Source: Catellatospora tritici (GTDB taxonomy: Bacteria; Actinomycetota; Actinomycetes; Mycobacteriales; Micromonosporaceae). From it: a stretch of 64,000 bases of DNA. This document shows positions 20,121 to 28,113 of this stretch, piece by piece; within the stretch, counting starts at the first letter, position 1; each line of letters starts with the position of its first letter. The stretch is taken from positions 124,001 to 188,000 of the forward strand of contig NZ_JAHRCY010000007.1 in the NCBI RefSeq assembly GCF_019083965.1, given 5' to 3'. Under the pieces are notes generated by a model. That model ran no database searches and was not told the DNA's origin. It worked only from the letters and a program-made list of their open reading frames with translations. The position numbers and the translations under genes are program-made.

Positions 20121-20165
20121 CAGTGGACCATAGGCAACCGTCGCTGCCCGGGACATGGGCTGATC
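20121..20165 (-). promoter_or_regulatory. Shared upstream motif, copy 1 (possible leaderless promoter)
   Basis: Read on the minus strand: GATCAGCCCAT, then 22 bases, then TATGGT, then CCACTG and the GTG start of the gene. The same order and exact spacings occur before the two paralogues. TATGGT six bases from the start codon fits a -10 box of a leaderless transcript. Confidence 0.55.
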
Positions 20166-20187
20166 GACCGATACCCGCCGGGACCGG

Positions 20188-20973
20188 CTACTCGTCGTCC
20201 CCGTCGCCTTCCTCGTCGTCGCTGTTGCGCCACAGGTAGACCGCGAAACCGAGCCCCGCCAGCGCCAGCGCCACCGCCACGCCGCCGATCACGAACAGCA
20301 GGTCGACGCCGGAGTCGTCCTCGTCCGGCGGCGTGGATCCGTCCGTGGCCGTCACCGTGGCCTCGGTCGGCACGGCCGGGATGGGCTCGCTCGGTGCCAC
20401 GCTGGGCGAGGCCGAGGGCGAGGGCGACCTGGCGGCGGTGGGGGAGGTCTGCGGACCTGGCTTGGGTGCGGGCGGGTTGTTGCCGTTGAGCACCAGGGCG
20501 GTCCGGTTGTTGCGCGAGTATGGATCGCAGGTGCAGCTCACCGAGGCAGACCCGACAGAGCCGATCTTGCCGACGACCGTCAACTGGATGGTGCCCCACA
20601 CCATGGGACCGCCGGGCTGCACGTCCTTCCACTGCCCCAACCGGCTCAGCGTGCACACTGCCCTGGTGTTCTGGGAGTAGAACTGGCAGCCACCGTCGCC
20701 GGAGTTCACCGATGCGGGGACGAGGCGTGTGCCGCGCGGGGCCTGCAGGCTCAGCCGGGCGCTCGACGTCGGGGCGTCCGGGCCGTAGTCGACCAGGCCC
20801 AGCCGCATGGTGACCGTGTCGCCGAGCTTCACCTCACGCACCGCGTACGACCGCAGGGCAAGGTCCGCCTTGCTCGCGGCCCAGGACGGCAGTGCCGCCC
20901 CGAGCACCAGCACGGTCGCCGACAGCAGCACGGTCGCGGCCCGCGCCGCCAGAGACGTTCCCCGTTCACGCAC
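20188..20973 (-). CDS. Membrane-anchored surface protein, paralogue 2 of 3 (CTCDPY motif)
   Basis: Exported protein of 261 residues, function unknown. Signal peptide from MRERGTSLAARAATVLLS to about residue 33 (ALPSWA), Ig-like domain (DLALRSYAVREVKLGDTVTM, QAPRGTRLVPASV), then SCTCDPYSRNNRTALVLNGN, a Pro/Ser linker, an acidic stretch (PPDEDDSGVD), one transmembrane helix and an acidic cytoplasmic tail (DDEEGDGDDE). The start is placed at the GTG at 20973, which aligns with paralogue 3 (both read GTGCG..GACGGGGAACG-like); the longer frame to 21024 would translate through the shared promoter motif. Confidence 0.7.
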   Translation of the reverse strand: MRERGTSLAARAATVLLSATVLVLGAALPSWAASKADLALRSYAVREVKLGDTVTMRLGLVDYGPDAPTSSARLSLQAPRGTRLVPASVNSGDGGCQFYSQNTRAVCTLSRLGQWKDVQPGGPMVWGTIQLTVVGKIGSVGSASVSCTCDPYSRNNRTALVLNGNNPPAPKPGPQTSPTAARSPSPSASPSVAPSEPIPAVPTEATVTATDGSTPPDEDDSGVDLLFVIGGVAVALALAGLGFAVYLWRNSDDEEGDGDDE

Positions 20974-21018
20974 GCGTGGACGATAAACAGCGGCAACCCA
21001 CCGGAAAATGGGCTGATC
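20974..21018 (-). promoter_or_regulatory. Shared upstream motif, copy 2 (possible leaderless promoter)
   Basis: Minus strand: GATCAGCCCAT, 22 bases, TATCGT, six bases (CCACGC), GTG. It differs from the other copies by one base in the -10-like hexamer. The identical spacing to the start codon in all three copies decides the start of this gene. Confidence 0.55.
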
Positions 21019-21036
21019 GGTCACAACGGCCGACCG

Positions 21037-21870
21037 CTACTCCGTTCGGTCACGGCGCCAGACGTACACCGCACCGCCGAGCCCCGCCAATGCGAGCACC
21101 ACGATGCCGATCCCGGCCAGCAGGACCAGATCCGGCCCCGACGAGGCCGGCGCGGCAGTGGGCACGTCGACTCCGGTGATCGGGTCGGACGAGGGCTCCG
21201 GCATCGACTCGGTCGGCTGCACCTCGCTCGGATCGGTCGGCGACGCGGCCGCGCTCGAAGCGCGGGCAGACGCGGCGCGCGACGGTCGCGGCGATGCCGA
21301 CGACTGGACCGACACCGACGGTTTCGCCGACGGAGACGCCGTCGGACCCGGCCTCGGCGGCCTCGGGCTCCCGCCGTTCAGCACGAGGTCGACCCTGTTG
21401 TTCCCGGCGTACGGATCGCAGGTGCACGACACCTCGGCCCAGCCCTTGGTGTCCGGGCCGATCTCGGCAGTCGCCCTGAAATCGATCCAGCCCATCCGGC
21501 TCGATCCGGCGGTGACGCCTTTCCACTGCTCCAGCGGGTACAGGCGGCACGACATTCTCGTATCGGACTCGCTGAACTCGCACGGTGGCGAGATGGGCTG
21601 AACCGAACTGCGCACGATGTAAGTCCCCGGCGGCGCCTGGACCTCCAGCATGCCCGACCGTGACGTCTCCGAGTCCGGCCCGAAGTTGTAGAGGGTCAAC
21701 GGAATGGTCACGGTCTCGCCGATCGCGACACCGGTGACCGCGCGCGACCCCAGCGCCAGGTCCGCCGTCCCGTCGGCCCAGGACGGCGCCCCGGACCCCA
21801 GCAGCAGTGCCGCCATCGACAGCAGGACGGCCGCGCCCCGCGCGGCCTGAAGCGTTCCCCGTCTACGCAC
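21037..21870 (-). CDS. Membrane-anchored surface protein, paralogue 3 of 3 (CTCDPY motif)
   Basis: Exported protein of 277 residues, function unknown, closest to paralogue 2. Signal peptide (MRRRGTLQAARGAAVLLSMA, cleavage near APSWA), Ig-like domain (DLALGSRAVTGVAIGETVTI, QAPPGTYIVRSSV), SCTCDPYAGNNRVDLVLNGG, a long Ser/Pro/Ala linker, one transmembrane helix and a short basic tail. GTG start at 21870. The conserved Cys pair in CTCDPY, with a further Cys pair in the domain, suggests disulphides outside the cell. Lies 73 bp after mqnC on the same strand. Confidence 0.72.
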   Translation of the reverse strand: MRRRGTLQAARGAAVLLSMAALLLGSGAPSWADGTADLALGSRAVTGVAIGETVTIPLTLYNFGPDSETSRSGMLEVQAPPGTYIVRSSVQPISPPCEFSESDTRMSCRLYPLEQWKGVTAGSSRMGWIDFRATAEIGPDTKGWAEVSCTCDPYAGNNRVDLVLNGGSPRPPRPGPTASPSAKPSVSVQSSASPRPSRAASARASSAAASPTDPSEVQPTESMPEPSSDPITGVDVPTAAPASSGPDLVLLAGIGIVVLALAGLGGAVYVWRRDRTE

Positions 21871-21915
21871 CCGTGGACCATAGGCAACACCGCCCGACCG
21901 GCGGATGGGCCGATC
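21871..21915 (-). promoter_or_regulatory. Shared upstream motif, copy 3 (possible leaderless promoter)
   Basis: Minus strand: GATCGGCCCAT, 22 bases, TATGGT, six bases (CCACGG), GTG. It begins 28 bp after the mqnC stop, so it could let this gene be expressed independently of mqnC. Confidence 0.55.
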
Positions 21916-21943
21916 GGGCGGATCTTGGCGAACGCGGACCCGG

Positions 21944-23134
21944 CTAGCGTGCCTCGACCAGCGGCAGGGTCTTGCCGACGCCGCCGCCCGGGATCGCGAT
22001 CGACGAGAAGTGCGAGGTGATGCGCTCGTCGGTCGGGTCGTCGGCCGGGGTCCAGTGCACGTTGAGGTGGCGGTAGAGCGTGTCGCGCTGGGCGGGAATG
22101 CGCCCGGCGGTGCGGATGAGCTGCACCAGGTCGACCAGGTTGGACCGGTGCTTGGCGCCCGCCGAGGAGATGACGTTCTCCTCCAGCATGATCGAGCCGA
22201 GGTCGTCCACGCCCATGTGCAGCGCGAGCTGGCCCACGTCCTTGCCCGTGGTGAGCCAGGAGGCCTGCAGGTGGTTGACGTTGTCGAAGAACAGGCGGGC
22301 CACCGCGATCAGGCGCAGGTATTCCAGGGTGGTCGCCTGGGTGCGGCCCTTGAGGTGGTTGTTCTCCGGCTGGTACGTCCACGGAATGAAGGCGCGGAAA
22401 CCGCCGGTGCGGTCCTGCACGTCGCGGATCATCGTCAGGTGCTCGATGCGCTCGGCGTTGGTCTCGCCGGTGCCCATCATCATGGTGGCCGTCGACTCGA
22501 CGCCGTGGCGGTGCGCGACCTCCATGACCTCAAGCCAGCGCGCGCCGGACTCCTTGAGCGGGGCGATCGCCTTGCGGGGCCGATCGGGCAGCATCTCGGC
22601 ACCGGCGCCCGCGATCGAGTCCAGACCCGCGGCCTTGATCCGGATGACGGCGTCCTCGATCGACACACCGGAGACCTTCGCCATGTGCAGGATCTCGCTG
22701 GGCCCGATCGAGTGGATCATCAGGTCCGGGTACGCCTGCTTGACCGACGAGAACAGGTTCTCGTAGTACTCCACGCCGTACTCGGGGTGGTGGCCGCCCT
22801 GGAGCATCACCTGGGTCGCGCCGAGCTCGACCGCCTCGCCGCAGCGGCGCAGGATCTCCGCGGTGTCGTGGGTCCAGCCCTCGGCGTGCTTGGGCGCCCG
22901 GTAGAAGGCGCAGAACTTGCACGCGGTGACACAGACGTTGGTGTAGTTGATGTTGCGGTCGATCAGGTACGTGACGATGCCGTCCGGGTAGCGCCGCCGC
23001 CGCACCGCGTCAGCCGCCTCCCCGAGCGCGTGGAACGGTGCCTCGGTGTAGAGCAGCAGCGCCTCCTCGGCGCTGATGCGGCCGCCGTCGGCGGCCCGCT
23101 GCACGATGCTGTCGATCTCCCGGTTCGCAGTCAC
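21944..23134 (-). CDS. mqnC: Cyclic dehypoxanthinyl futalosine synthase (radical SAM)
   Basis: Radical SAM enzyme that closes the ring of dehypoxanthinylfutalosine in the futalosine pathway to menaquinone. It has 396 residues. The cluster ligands are Cys68, Cys72 and Cys75 in NVCVTACKFCAFYRAPK, an MqnC/MqnE/CofH-type spacing. Other family stretches are QGGHHPEYGVEYYENLF and FIPWTYQPENNHLKG. The GTG at 23134 gives the usual length and a 4-bp GTGA overlap with the padR stop. The overlap suggests that the PadR regulator and mqnC are co-transcribed. Confidence 0.94.
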   Translation of the reverse strand: MTANREIDSIVQRAADGGRISAEEALLLYTEAPFHALGEAADAVRRRRYPDGIVTYLIDRNINYTNVCVTACKFCAFYRAPKHAEGWTHDTAEILRRCGEAVELGATQVMLQGGHHPEYGVEYYENLFSSVKQAYPDLMIHSIGPSEILHMAKVSGVSIEDAVIRIKAAGLDSIAGAGAEMLPDRPRKAIAPLKESGARWLEVMEVAHRHGVESTATMMMGTGETNAERIEHLTMIRDVQDRTGGFRAFIPWTYQPENNHLKGRTQATTLEYLRLIAVARLFFDNVNHLQASWLTTGKDVGQLALHMGVDDLGSIMLEENVISSAGAKHRSNLVDLVQLIRTAGRIPAQRDTLYRHLNVHWTPADDPTDERITSHFSSIAIPGGGVGKTLPLVEAR

Positions 23135-23748
23135 GTCCCCGAGGGTATCGGGTCGCCGAAGTCCACGGCACGGCCGGTCCGCAGGCAGGTCACGAGCCAG
23201 TCCGCCCAGGCCGCCGTGGTACGGGCCGATTCGATCCCCATGAGCAGCACCGCGTAGTTGCCGAACCCGGGATGGCCCGGATGGTCGTGACCTGCGTCTC
23301 GCAGCATGGCCGCCTCCCGCTCCCACTCGCCGAGCAGGTCGCGCTGGCGGGCGGCGACGCCGCCGTACAGGTCGGCCATGGCCACCGGGTCGGCACTGTT
23401 GGCCGCGTACGCCTTGAGCACGGTTTCGCTGCGCGGGGCCACCACCGGCGGCCTTACCAGCCACTCTCGCAGGGCGGCCAGCCCGCTCGGGGTCAGCGTG
23501 TAGGTCTTCTTCGTGCGGGGCCCGGGGCCACTGCCCTCGACCACCTCGACCCAGCCCGCGGCGGCCAGCCGGGCCAGCTCCGGGTAGATCTGGCTGTGCC
23601 GGGCGGTCCAGAAGTGGCCGATGGGGGACTTCATCCGCTGGGTCAGCTGGTAGCCGGTGGCCGGACCCCGGGTGAGCAGCGAGAGCAGGGCGTAGCCGAG
23701 CGCCGAACCGGACACCGATGCCGAATCGTCACCGTCGCGCGCCCGCAT
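23131..23748 (-). CDS. PadR-family transcriptional regulator
   Basis: Winged-helix regulator of 205 residues. The PadR domain occupies about residues 16-95 (LGYALLSLLTRGPATGYQLT, HSQIYPELARLAAAGWVE, TYTLTPSGLAALREWL), followed by a C-terminal helical dimerisation region (PadR_C-like, about residues 105-195). It overlaps mqnC by 4 bp and diverges from the secreted esterase gene. Two exact PadR-type operator sequences are in the 56-bp gap between the two genes, so autoregulation and control of the esterase are likely. Confidence 0.88.
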   Translation of the reverse strand: MRARDGDDSASVSGSALGYALLSLLTRGPATGYQLTQRMKSPIGHFWTARHSQIYPELARLAAAGWVEVVEGSGPGPRTKKTYTLTPSGLAALREWLVRPPVVAPRSETVLKAYAANSADPVAMADLYGGVAARQRDLLGEWEREAAMLRDAGHDHPGHPGFGNYAVLLMGIESARTTAAWADWLVTCLRTGRAVDFGDPIPSGT

Positions 23749-23762
23749 CGCGTCTCCTCACT

Positions 23763-23792
23763 ATGTAACTTCTGACATGTCGACTCTGACAT
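23763..23792. promoter_or_regulatory. Two overlapping PadR boxes (ATGT-N8-ACAT)
   Basis: ATGTAACTTCTGACAT at 23763-23778 and ATGTCGACTCTGACAT at 23777-23792 share the central AT, forming ATGT-N8-ACATGT-N8-ACAT. ATGT-N8-ACAT is the classic PadR-family operator. The block lies between divergent padR and the esterase gene, and ends just before the AGGGGG ribosome site of the latter. Confidence 0.75.
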
Positions 23793-23804
23793 AGGGGGAT
23801 TCAC

Positions 23805-24665
23805 GTGAAACACATCGCCGTGCTGTTGACCCTCGCCACCGTACTCACGGGCTGCGCCGCGACGGGCACGCCTCCCGAGACCGCGCCGAGCCCGGCGGTC
23901 AGCCTGCCGCCGGAGCACCCGGGGCCGGGCGACCACGACCTCGCCCTGCTGCACGACGGGGTGCGGCGCGACTACCGCCTGCACGCCCCGCCCGACTGGA
24001 CCCCGGGCACCACCCTGCCGCTGGTGCTGGTGTTCCATGGCCAGCCCGGCAAGAGCGCGGACGCCGAGCAGACCAGCAAGCTGTCGCCAGTGGCCGACGC
24101 GAAGGGCTTCCTCGTCGCGTACCCCCAGGGGTTCGGCGATCGCTGGAACACCGCGCGCTCAGGCGGCGCCGACGACGTCGGCTTCATCGGCGCGCTGCTC
24201 GACCACCTGGTCCGCGACTGGGGCGCCGACCCCAAGCGGACCTACGCCACCGGCTTCTCCAACGGCGCGGCCTTCACCTACCGGCTCGCCCGCGACCTGC
24301 CCGGGCGCTTCGGCGCGCTCGCACCGGTCAGCGGTCGGATCGAGACCGAGCCGGACAACGCGGCACCACTGGCGCCGCCGATCCCGCTACTCACCTTCCA
24401 GGGCAGCGTGGACCGGTTCGCCGGTTCCTGGCCCGGCACCAACAACCAGTGGCGGCGCCTGGCCGGCTGCGGCGAACCAGCGGTGCACACCCTGACCGGC
24501 CCGCACGGCAAGGCCCACCGATACACCGCGAGCTGCGGCAGCGGCACGGAGCACGTCGTCTACAGCGTGATCGGCATGGGCCACGAGTGGCCCGACGGGG
24601 GCGCTCACCCGGTAGACGCGAACACCCTCATCTGGGAGTTCTTCCTCACCCACCCCCTGCCCTGA
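23805..24665 (+). CDS. Secreted lipoprotein esterase, PHB-depolymerase/LpqC-like
   Basis: Lipoprotein of 286 residues with an alpha/beta-hydrolase fold of the esterase_PHB/LpqC type. Signal peptide with lipobox VLTGC (Cys17). The nucleophile is Ser152 in TYATGFSNGAAFTY; probable Asp203 in FQGSVDRF and His260 in IGMGHEWPDGG complete the triad. The oxyanion region is LVLVFHGQPG. Relatives cleave short polyesters or feruloyl-type esters; the substrate here is unknown. GTG start with AGGGGG seven bases upstream, directly next to two PadR boxes, and PadR regulators often respond to phenolic acids. Repeat A2 follows the stop. Confidence 0.82.
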   Translation: MKHIAVLLTLATVLTGCAATGTPPETAPSPAVSLPPEHPGPGDHDLALLHDGVRRDYRLHAPPDWTPGTTLPLVLVFHGQPGKSADAEQTSKLSPVADAKGFLVAYPQGFGDRWNTARSGGADDVGFIGALLDHLVRDWGADPKRTYATGFSNGAAFTYRLARDLPGRFGALAPVSGRIETEPDNAAPLAPPIPLLTFQGSVDRFAGSWPGTNNQWRRLAGCGEPAVHTLTGPHGKAHRYTASCGSGTEHVVYSVIGMGHEWPDGGAHPVDANTLIWEFFLTHPLP

Positions 24666-24669
24666 GGGT

Positions 24670-24719
24670 AAGGAAGGGCACCTTCTTATCGCTTTGCGAT
24701 GTAGAAGGTGCCCTTCTTG
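24670..24719 (+). terminator. Repeat A2: terminator-like hairpin after the esterase gene
   Basis: A 14-bp stem (GAAGGGCACCTTCT at 24673-24686 with its complement at 24703-24716) continues after a small internal loop into ATCGC-ttt-GCGAT. It starts with GTAAGGAAGGG a few bases after the TGA stop and ends in CTTCTTGA. Same design as A3 at 31624. Confidence 0.75.
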
Positions 24720-24806
24720 ACCATCGTCGGGCGAGGCGTCGTGCACACCCGGTCGGCCCAGTCGAGCGGCGCGACCGAGGTGCGGCGGCGTGCTGTAATC
24801 GACGCC

Positions 24807-25457
24807 GTGAATCGCCGTACCGCCATTTTCGCCGCCGGCCTGGCGGTCGTCATCGCCGCCGGTTATGGAATCTACGTCTGGCAGCACAACCGGCCACCGT
24901 TCGAGGCCGTCGACATCCATCCCGTCGCCGTGGTTGAGCCGCTGGAAGACTCCGCCAAGGACCGCGTTCACTACCTGCAGCCGGGCGGACCCGAGTTGGT
25001 GGGCGGCGAGGGCCATCAGATGCTGCGCGGGGAAGTCACGTGGAAAGTGCTTCCCGGGCTGAGTTCGAATTGGCACGAGGACGGCTGGTTCGAGATCGTG
25101 ATCGTGGACAAGCGCTCGAATCTGAAACCCTCGTATGTGGTGGGGACCTCGGCCAGCGGACTCAACGTGGTATCCGGTGACGACGGTGTCCTCATCCGGG
25201 TCGCGGAGAAGTATCCGTGGCTTCGAGGGGCCGGTGGTGTCAAGGTCGGCGAGAACCGCTGGCACGCCGGCGGTCTCACGCTCGCCACAGCCCCGGCGGC
25301 GGGATCGGTGCAGTTCCTCGCGCACTTTCCGCAGATCGAGGGCGAGGAGCGGCGATACCTCGCATCCGCTCCGATCGCCCAGTCCGACATACTCATCGCA
25401 TTGGTCTTCATCGGCTCCGACCGACAGGTCTACTGGGCGGAGCGCCTCTACGGCTGA
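24807..25457 (+). CDS. Membrane-anchored protein of unknown function
   Basis: 216 residues from the GTG at 24807 (MNRRTAIFAAGLAVVIAAGY). One N-terminal transmembrane helix (about residues 5-22) anchors a predicted extracellular domain of about 190 residues rich in beta strand and aromatic residues (VTWKVLPGLSSNWHEDGWFE, FIGSDRQVYWAERLYG). No catalytic motif or known family recognised. No good ribosome site precedes the GTG; a TGTAAT hexamer seven bases upstream would fit a leaderless transcript. The start could be further upstream in the same frame, which opens at 24708 inside repeat A2. Confidence 0.6.
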   Translation: MNRRTAIFAAGLAVVIAAGYGIYVWQHNRPPFEAVDIHPVAVVEPLEDSAKDRVHYLQPGGPELVGGEGHQMLRGEVTWKVLPGLSSNWHEDGWFEIVIVDKRSNLKPSYVVGTSASGLNVVSGDDGVLIRVAEKYPWLRGAGGVKVGENRWHAGGLTLATAPAAGSVQFLAHFPQIEGEERRYLASAPIAQSDILIALVFIGSDRQVYWAERLYG

Positions 25458-25589
25458 CGCGCTCCTACCAGAGTGCCCCTGCGCCACCGGCCCGCCCGAC
25501 AGCCAGCCAGCCAGCCGGGCAGGAAATGCGCAGGTCTGCGGCGACAGCGCCGGACCACTCCAGCTACATACCGCGCACATGACTGCGGG

Positions 25590-26642
25590 CTAAGCGTCGA
25601 AGTCCAGCGCGATCTCGTCGCTGGTCGGCGACGACTGGCACGTCAGCACGTAGCCGGCGGCCAGCTCCTCGGGCTCCAGGGCCCAGTTCGCGGCCATCTC
25701 CACCGAGCCCGACACGACCTTCGCCCGGCAGGTCGAACAGACGCCACCCTTGCAGGCGTACGGTAGCTCGCCGCGGTGCCGCAGCGCGGCGTCCAACACC
25801 CGCTCGCCGCGCTCCATCGCGAACTCGGTCGACCGGCCGTCCAGCACGATGCGTACGCCGACCGTCCCCCCACCCGCCGCGTCGGCGGCCGGAGGCGGCG
25901 GCTCCTCGGCGTGGAACAGCTCCACGTGCGCCCGCCCGATCGCGCCGACCGCGGCCAGCGCCTCGCGGGCCGAGCGCACCACGCCCAGCGGCCCGCACAG
26001 GAACCACTCGTCCACCTCGGCCAGGTCGAACGCCTTGAGCAGCGCCGTGGTGCGGTCGGCGTCCAGCCGCCCCGACAGCAGCTCGCTGGGCTGCATCTCC
26101 CGCGACAGCACGTGCACCAGCTGCAGCCGCCCCGGGAAGCGGTCCTTCAGGTCGGCCAGCGCGTCGGCGAACATCACCTCACCCGCGCTGCGGTTGCCGC
26201 ACAGCACCGTGAACGTGCTGCCCGGCTCGGTCGCCAGCGCGGTGGCGACCAGCGACAGCACCGGCGTGATGCCGGATCCGGCGACGATCGCGCCGTAGCG
26301 GCGGGTGCGGGCCGGGTCGAGTTCGGTGGTGAACCGACCCAGCGGCGGCAGCACGGCCAGCGTCTCGCCGGGTGCGAACTCCTGCGCCCGGGTGGAGAAG
26401 GCGCCGCCGGGCACCCGCTTCACCCCGACCGTGAGCAGGCCGTGTTCGCGCAGGTCGGCGGGCGTCGAGCAGATCGAGTACGACCGCCGCTCGGTCTCGT
26501 CCAGCCGCACCGTCAGGTGCTGCCCGGGACGGAACGCGAACACCTCGCGCAGCGGCACGGGCACCGCCAGGGTCAGCGCCACCGCGGACGGGGTCAGCTG
26601 CTCGACCGAGGCCACGGTCAGCTCATGGAATGTCGTGCTCAC
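25590..26642 (-). CDS. paaE: 1,2-phenylacetyl-CoA epoxidase, reductase subunit
   Basis: Electron-transfer subunit of the multicomponent epoxidase that opens phenylacetate degradation. It has 350 residues: FAD domain (RSYSICSTPADL), NAD(P)H domain (GSGITPVLSLVATAL, WFLCGPLGVV) and C-terminal plant-type 2Fe-2S ferredoxin with CKGGVCSTCRAK and a fourth Cys in YVLTCQSSP. Last gene of paaABCDE, 3 bp after paaD. About 130 bp separate its stop from the plus-strand gene ending at 25457; that gap holds only an AGCC tandem run and no clear terminator. Confidence 0.93.
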   Translation of the reverse strand: MSTTFHELTVASVEQLTPSAVALTLAVPVPLREVFAFRPGQHLTVRLDETERRSYSICSTPADLREHGLLTVGVKRVPGGAFSTRAQEFAPGETLAVLPPLGRFTTELDPARTRRYGAIVAGSGITPVLSLVATALATEPGSTFTVLCGNRSAGEVMFADALADLKDRFPGRLQLVHVLSREMQPSELLSGRLDADRTTALLKAFDLAEVDEWFLCGPLGVVRSAREALAAVGAIGRAHVELFHAEEPPPPAADAAGGGTVGVRIVLDGRSTEFAMERGERVLDAALRHRGELPYACKGGVCSTCRAKVVSGSVEMAANWALEPEELAAGYVLTCQSSPTSDEIALDFDA

Positions 26643-26645
26643 GGC

Positions 26646-27128
26646 TCACAGCTTCTTGATCGCGTTGAACGGTTCCAGGCAGCCGTGGCAGCGCCACAGC
26701 GATTGGCACGGCGTCGAGGCGTACCGGCTGAGTTGCACTGTCACCGGACCGCTGGCGGCTGTGCCACCTCCGGCACAGTGCGGACACGACGGGGTGCCGC
26801 CTTCGCCCGGCGCGGCGATGCCCGCGCGGTGCAGCGCCGCCCACCCCGACTCGGTGATCATGTCGGTGGACCAGGCCGGGCTGAGCACGGTACGCACCCG
26901 CGCATCCGGGTACCCGCCCGCGGCCAGCGCCGCCCGGACGTCGTCGGCGATGGCGTCCATCGCCGGGCAGCCCGAGTAGGTCGGCGTGATGACCGCGGTG
27001 ACCCGGCCGTCGGCGCCGGACTCCACGCCGCGCAGGATGCCCAGCTCGGCGATGGTGATCACGCGCAGTTCCGGGTCGGGGACGGCCCCGGCCAGCTCCA
27101 GCGGATCGCGCAGCGCGGTCGTGTTCAC
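26646..27128 (-). CDS. paaD: Phenylacetate degradation protein PaaD (SufT/MIP18-like)
   Basis: 160 residues from the GTG at 27128. The N-terminal part is a DUF59/MIP18 fold (VPDPELRVITIAELGILRGV, ITPTYSGCPAMDAIADDV), thought to help Fe or Fe-S maturation of the epoxidase. The C-terminus has a zinc-ribbon-like cysteine set: CPHC, then CQSLWRCHGC. The frame extends upstream, but this start gives the 4-bp overlap with paaC seen elsewhere in the operon. Confidence 0.9.
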   Translation of the reverse strand: MNTTALRDPLELAGAVPDPELRVITIAELGILRGVESGADGRVTAVITPTYSGCPAMDAIADDVRAALAAGGYPDARVRTVLSPAWSTDMITESGWAALHRAGIAAPGEGGTPSCPHCAGGGTAASGPVTVQLSRYASTPCQSLWRCHGCLEPFNAIKKL

Positions 27129-27835
27129 CAGGTGGCTCCCGGGTGCGCGCGGTGCAGCGACTGCATCTCGGCCAGCAGGTAGCTCAGGTGCTCGGTGTGT
27201 TGCCCGAGCCGCCCGCCCGACGGGGTCCACCGGTCGGCGGGCCGGGTCAGCGTCGCCTGCGCCAACACCGGCTCGACCAGCGCCAGCCAGCGCTCGCGGA
27301 TACCCTCGGTCAACTCGTGCGCGTACGGCCACAGCGCGTCCAGCGCGTCCTGCATCCGGCGGTGCGACTCCGGCGTGCCGTCACCGAGCCGCACCACCCA
27401 CTGCGAGGCGTGGTCCAGGTGGTACGTCGACTCCTTGACCGTCTTCGCCCCGATCGCCGCCGCCAGCTCGTCGCCGGAGGCGGCCAGGTCGGTGTAGCGC
27501 AGCAGCTGCGCCGCCGACAGCAGCAGCAGCCAGGCGGTGGTCCAGCCGAAGTCCAGGTCGCCCCGGGCCGGGCCGAGCGGCAGCTCCACCAGCAGGCAGT
27601 TGCGGAACTCGTGGTCGCCGCGCAGGTATGCCAGGTCGTCCTCGGTGCGCGGCGGGTCCAGCCGCTCGCCCACCGCCGTCAGCAGCAACCGGGCCGCGCC
27701 GAGCTGGTCGAGGGCGATGTTGGCCAGCGCCACGTCCTCCTCCAGCGTGGGCGCGCGCGACACCCACTCGGCCAGCCGTTGCGCCGCGATCAGCGCGTCG
27801 TCGCCGAGGGCGAGCAGGTCGGGGTGGGTGCTCAC
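27125..27835 (-). CDS. paaC: 1,2-phenylacetyl-CoA epoxidase, structural subunit PaaC
   Basis: Ferritin-like structural partner of PaaA, 236 residues. The fold is recognisable from DVALANIALDQLGAARLLLT and TYHLDHASQWVVRLGDGTPE. In this family the metal site of PaaC is incomplete and the subunit is structural. It overlaps paaB and paaD by 4 bp each. Confidence 0.92.
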   Translation of the reverse strand: MSTHPDLLALGDDALIAAQRLAEWVSRAPTLEEDVALANIALDQLGAARLLLTAVGERLDPPRTEDDLAYLRGDHEFRNCLLVELPLGPARGDLDFGWTTAWLLLLSAAQLLRYTDLAASGDELAAAIGAKTVKESTYHLDHASQWVVRLGDGTPESHRRMQDALDALWPYAHELTEGIRERWLALVEPVLAQATLTRPADRWTPSGGRLGQHTEHLSYLLAEMQSLHRAHPGATW

Positions 27836-28113
27836 AGGTGCGCCACCCCTTCGGGCAGCTCGTAGAAGGTCGGGTGCCGGTAGATCTTGTCGGCGGCCGG
27901 GTCGAAGAACGGGTCCTTCTCGTCCGGGCTCGACGCGGTGATCTCGGCAGCCGGGACGACCCAGAGCGAGACGCCCTCCTGGCGGCGGGTGTACAGGTCA
28001 CGCGCGTGCCGCAGCGCCATCGCCGCGTCGGGCGCGTGCAGGCTCCCGACATGGGTGTGCGCCAGCCCGCGCCGGGGCCGTACGAACACCTCCCACAGTG
28101 GCTCCGCGCTCAT
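27832..28113 (-). CDS. paaB: 1,2-phenylacetyl-CoA epoxidase subunit PaaB
   Basis: Small bridging subunit of the epoxidase, 93 residues, the usual length. Family stretches are [40 protein letters not shown] and [15 protein letters not shown]. It overlaps paaA (ATGA) and paaC by 4 bp. Confidence 0.93.
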   Translation of the reverse strand: MSAEPLWEVFVRPRRGLAHTHVGSLHAPDAAMALRHARDLYTRRQEGVSLWVVPAAEITASSPDEKDPFFDPAADKIYRHPTFYELPEGVAHL

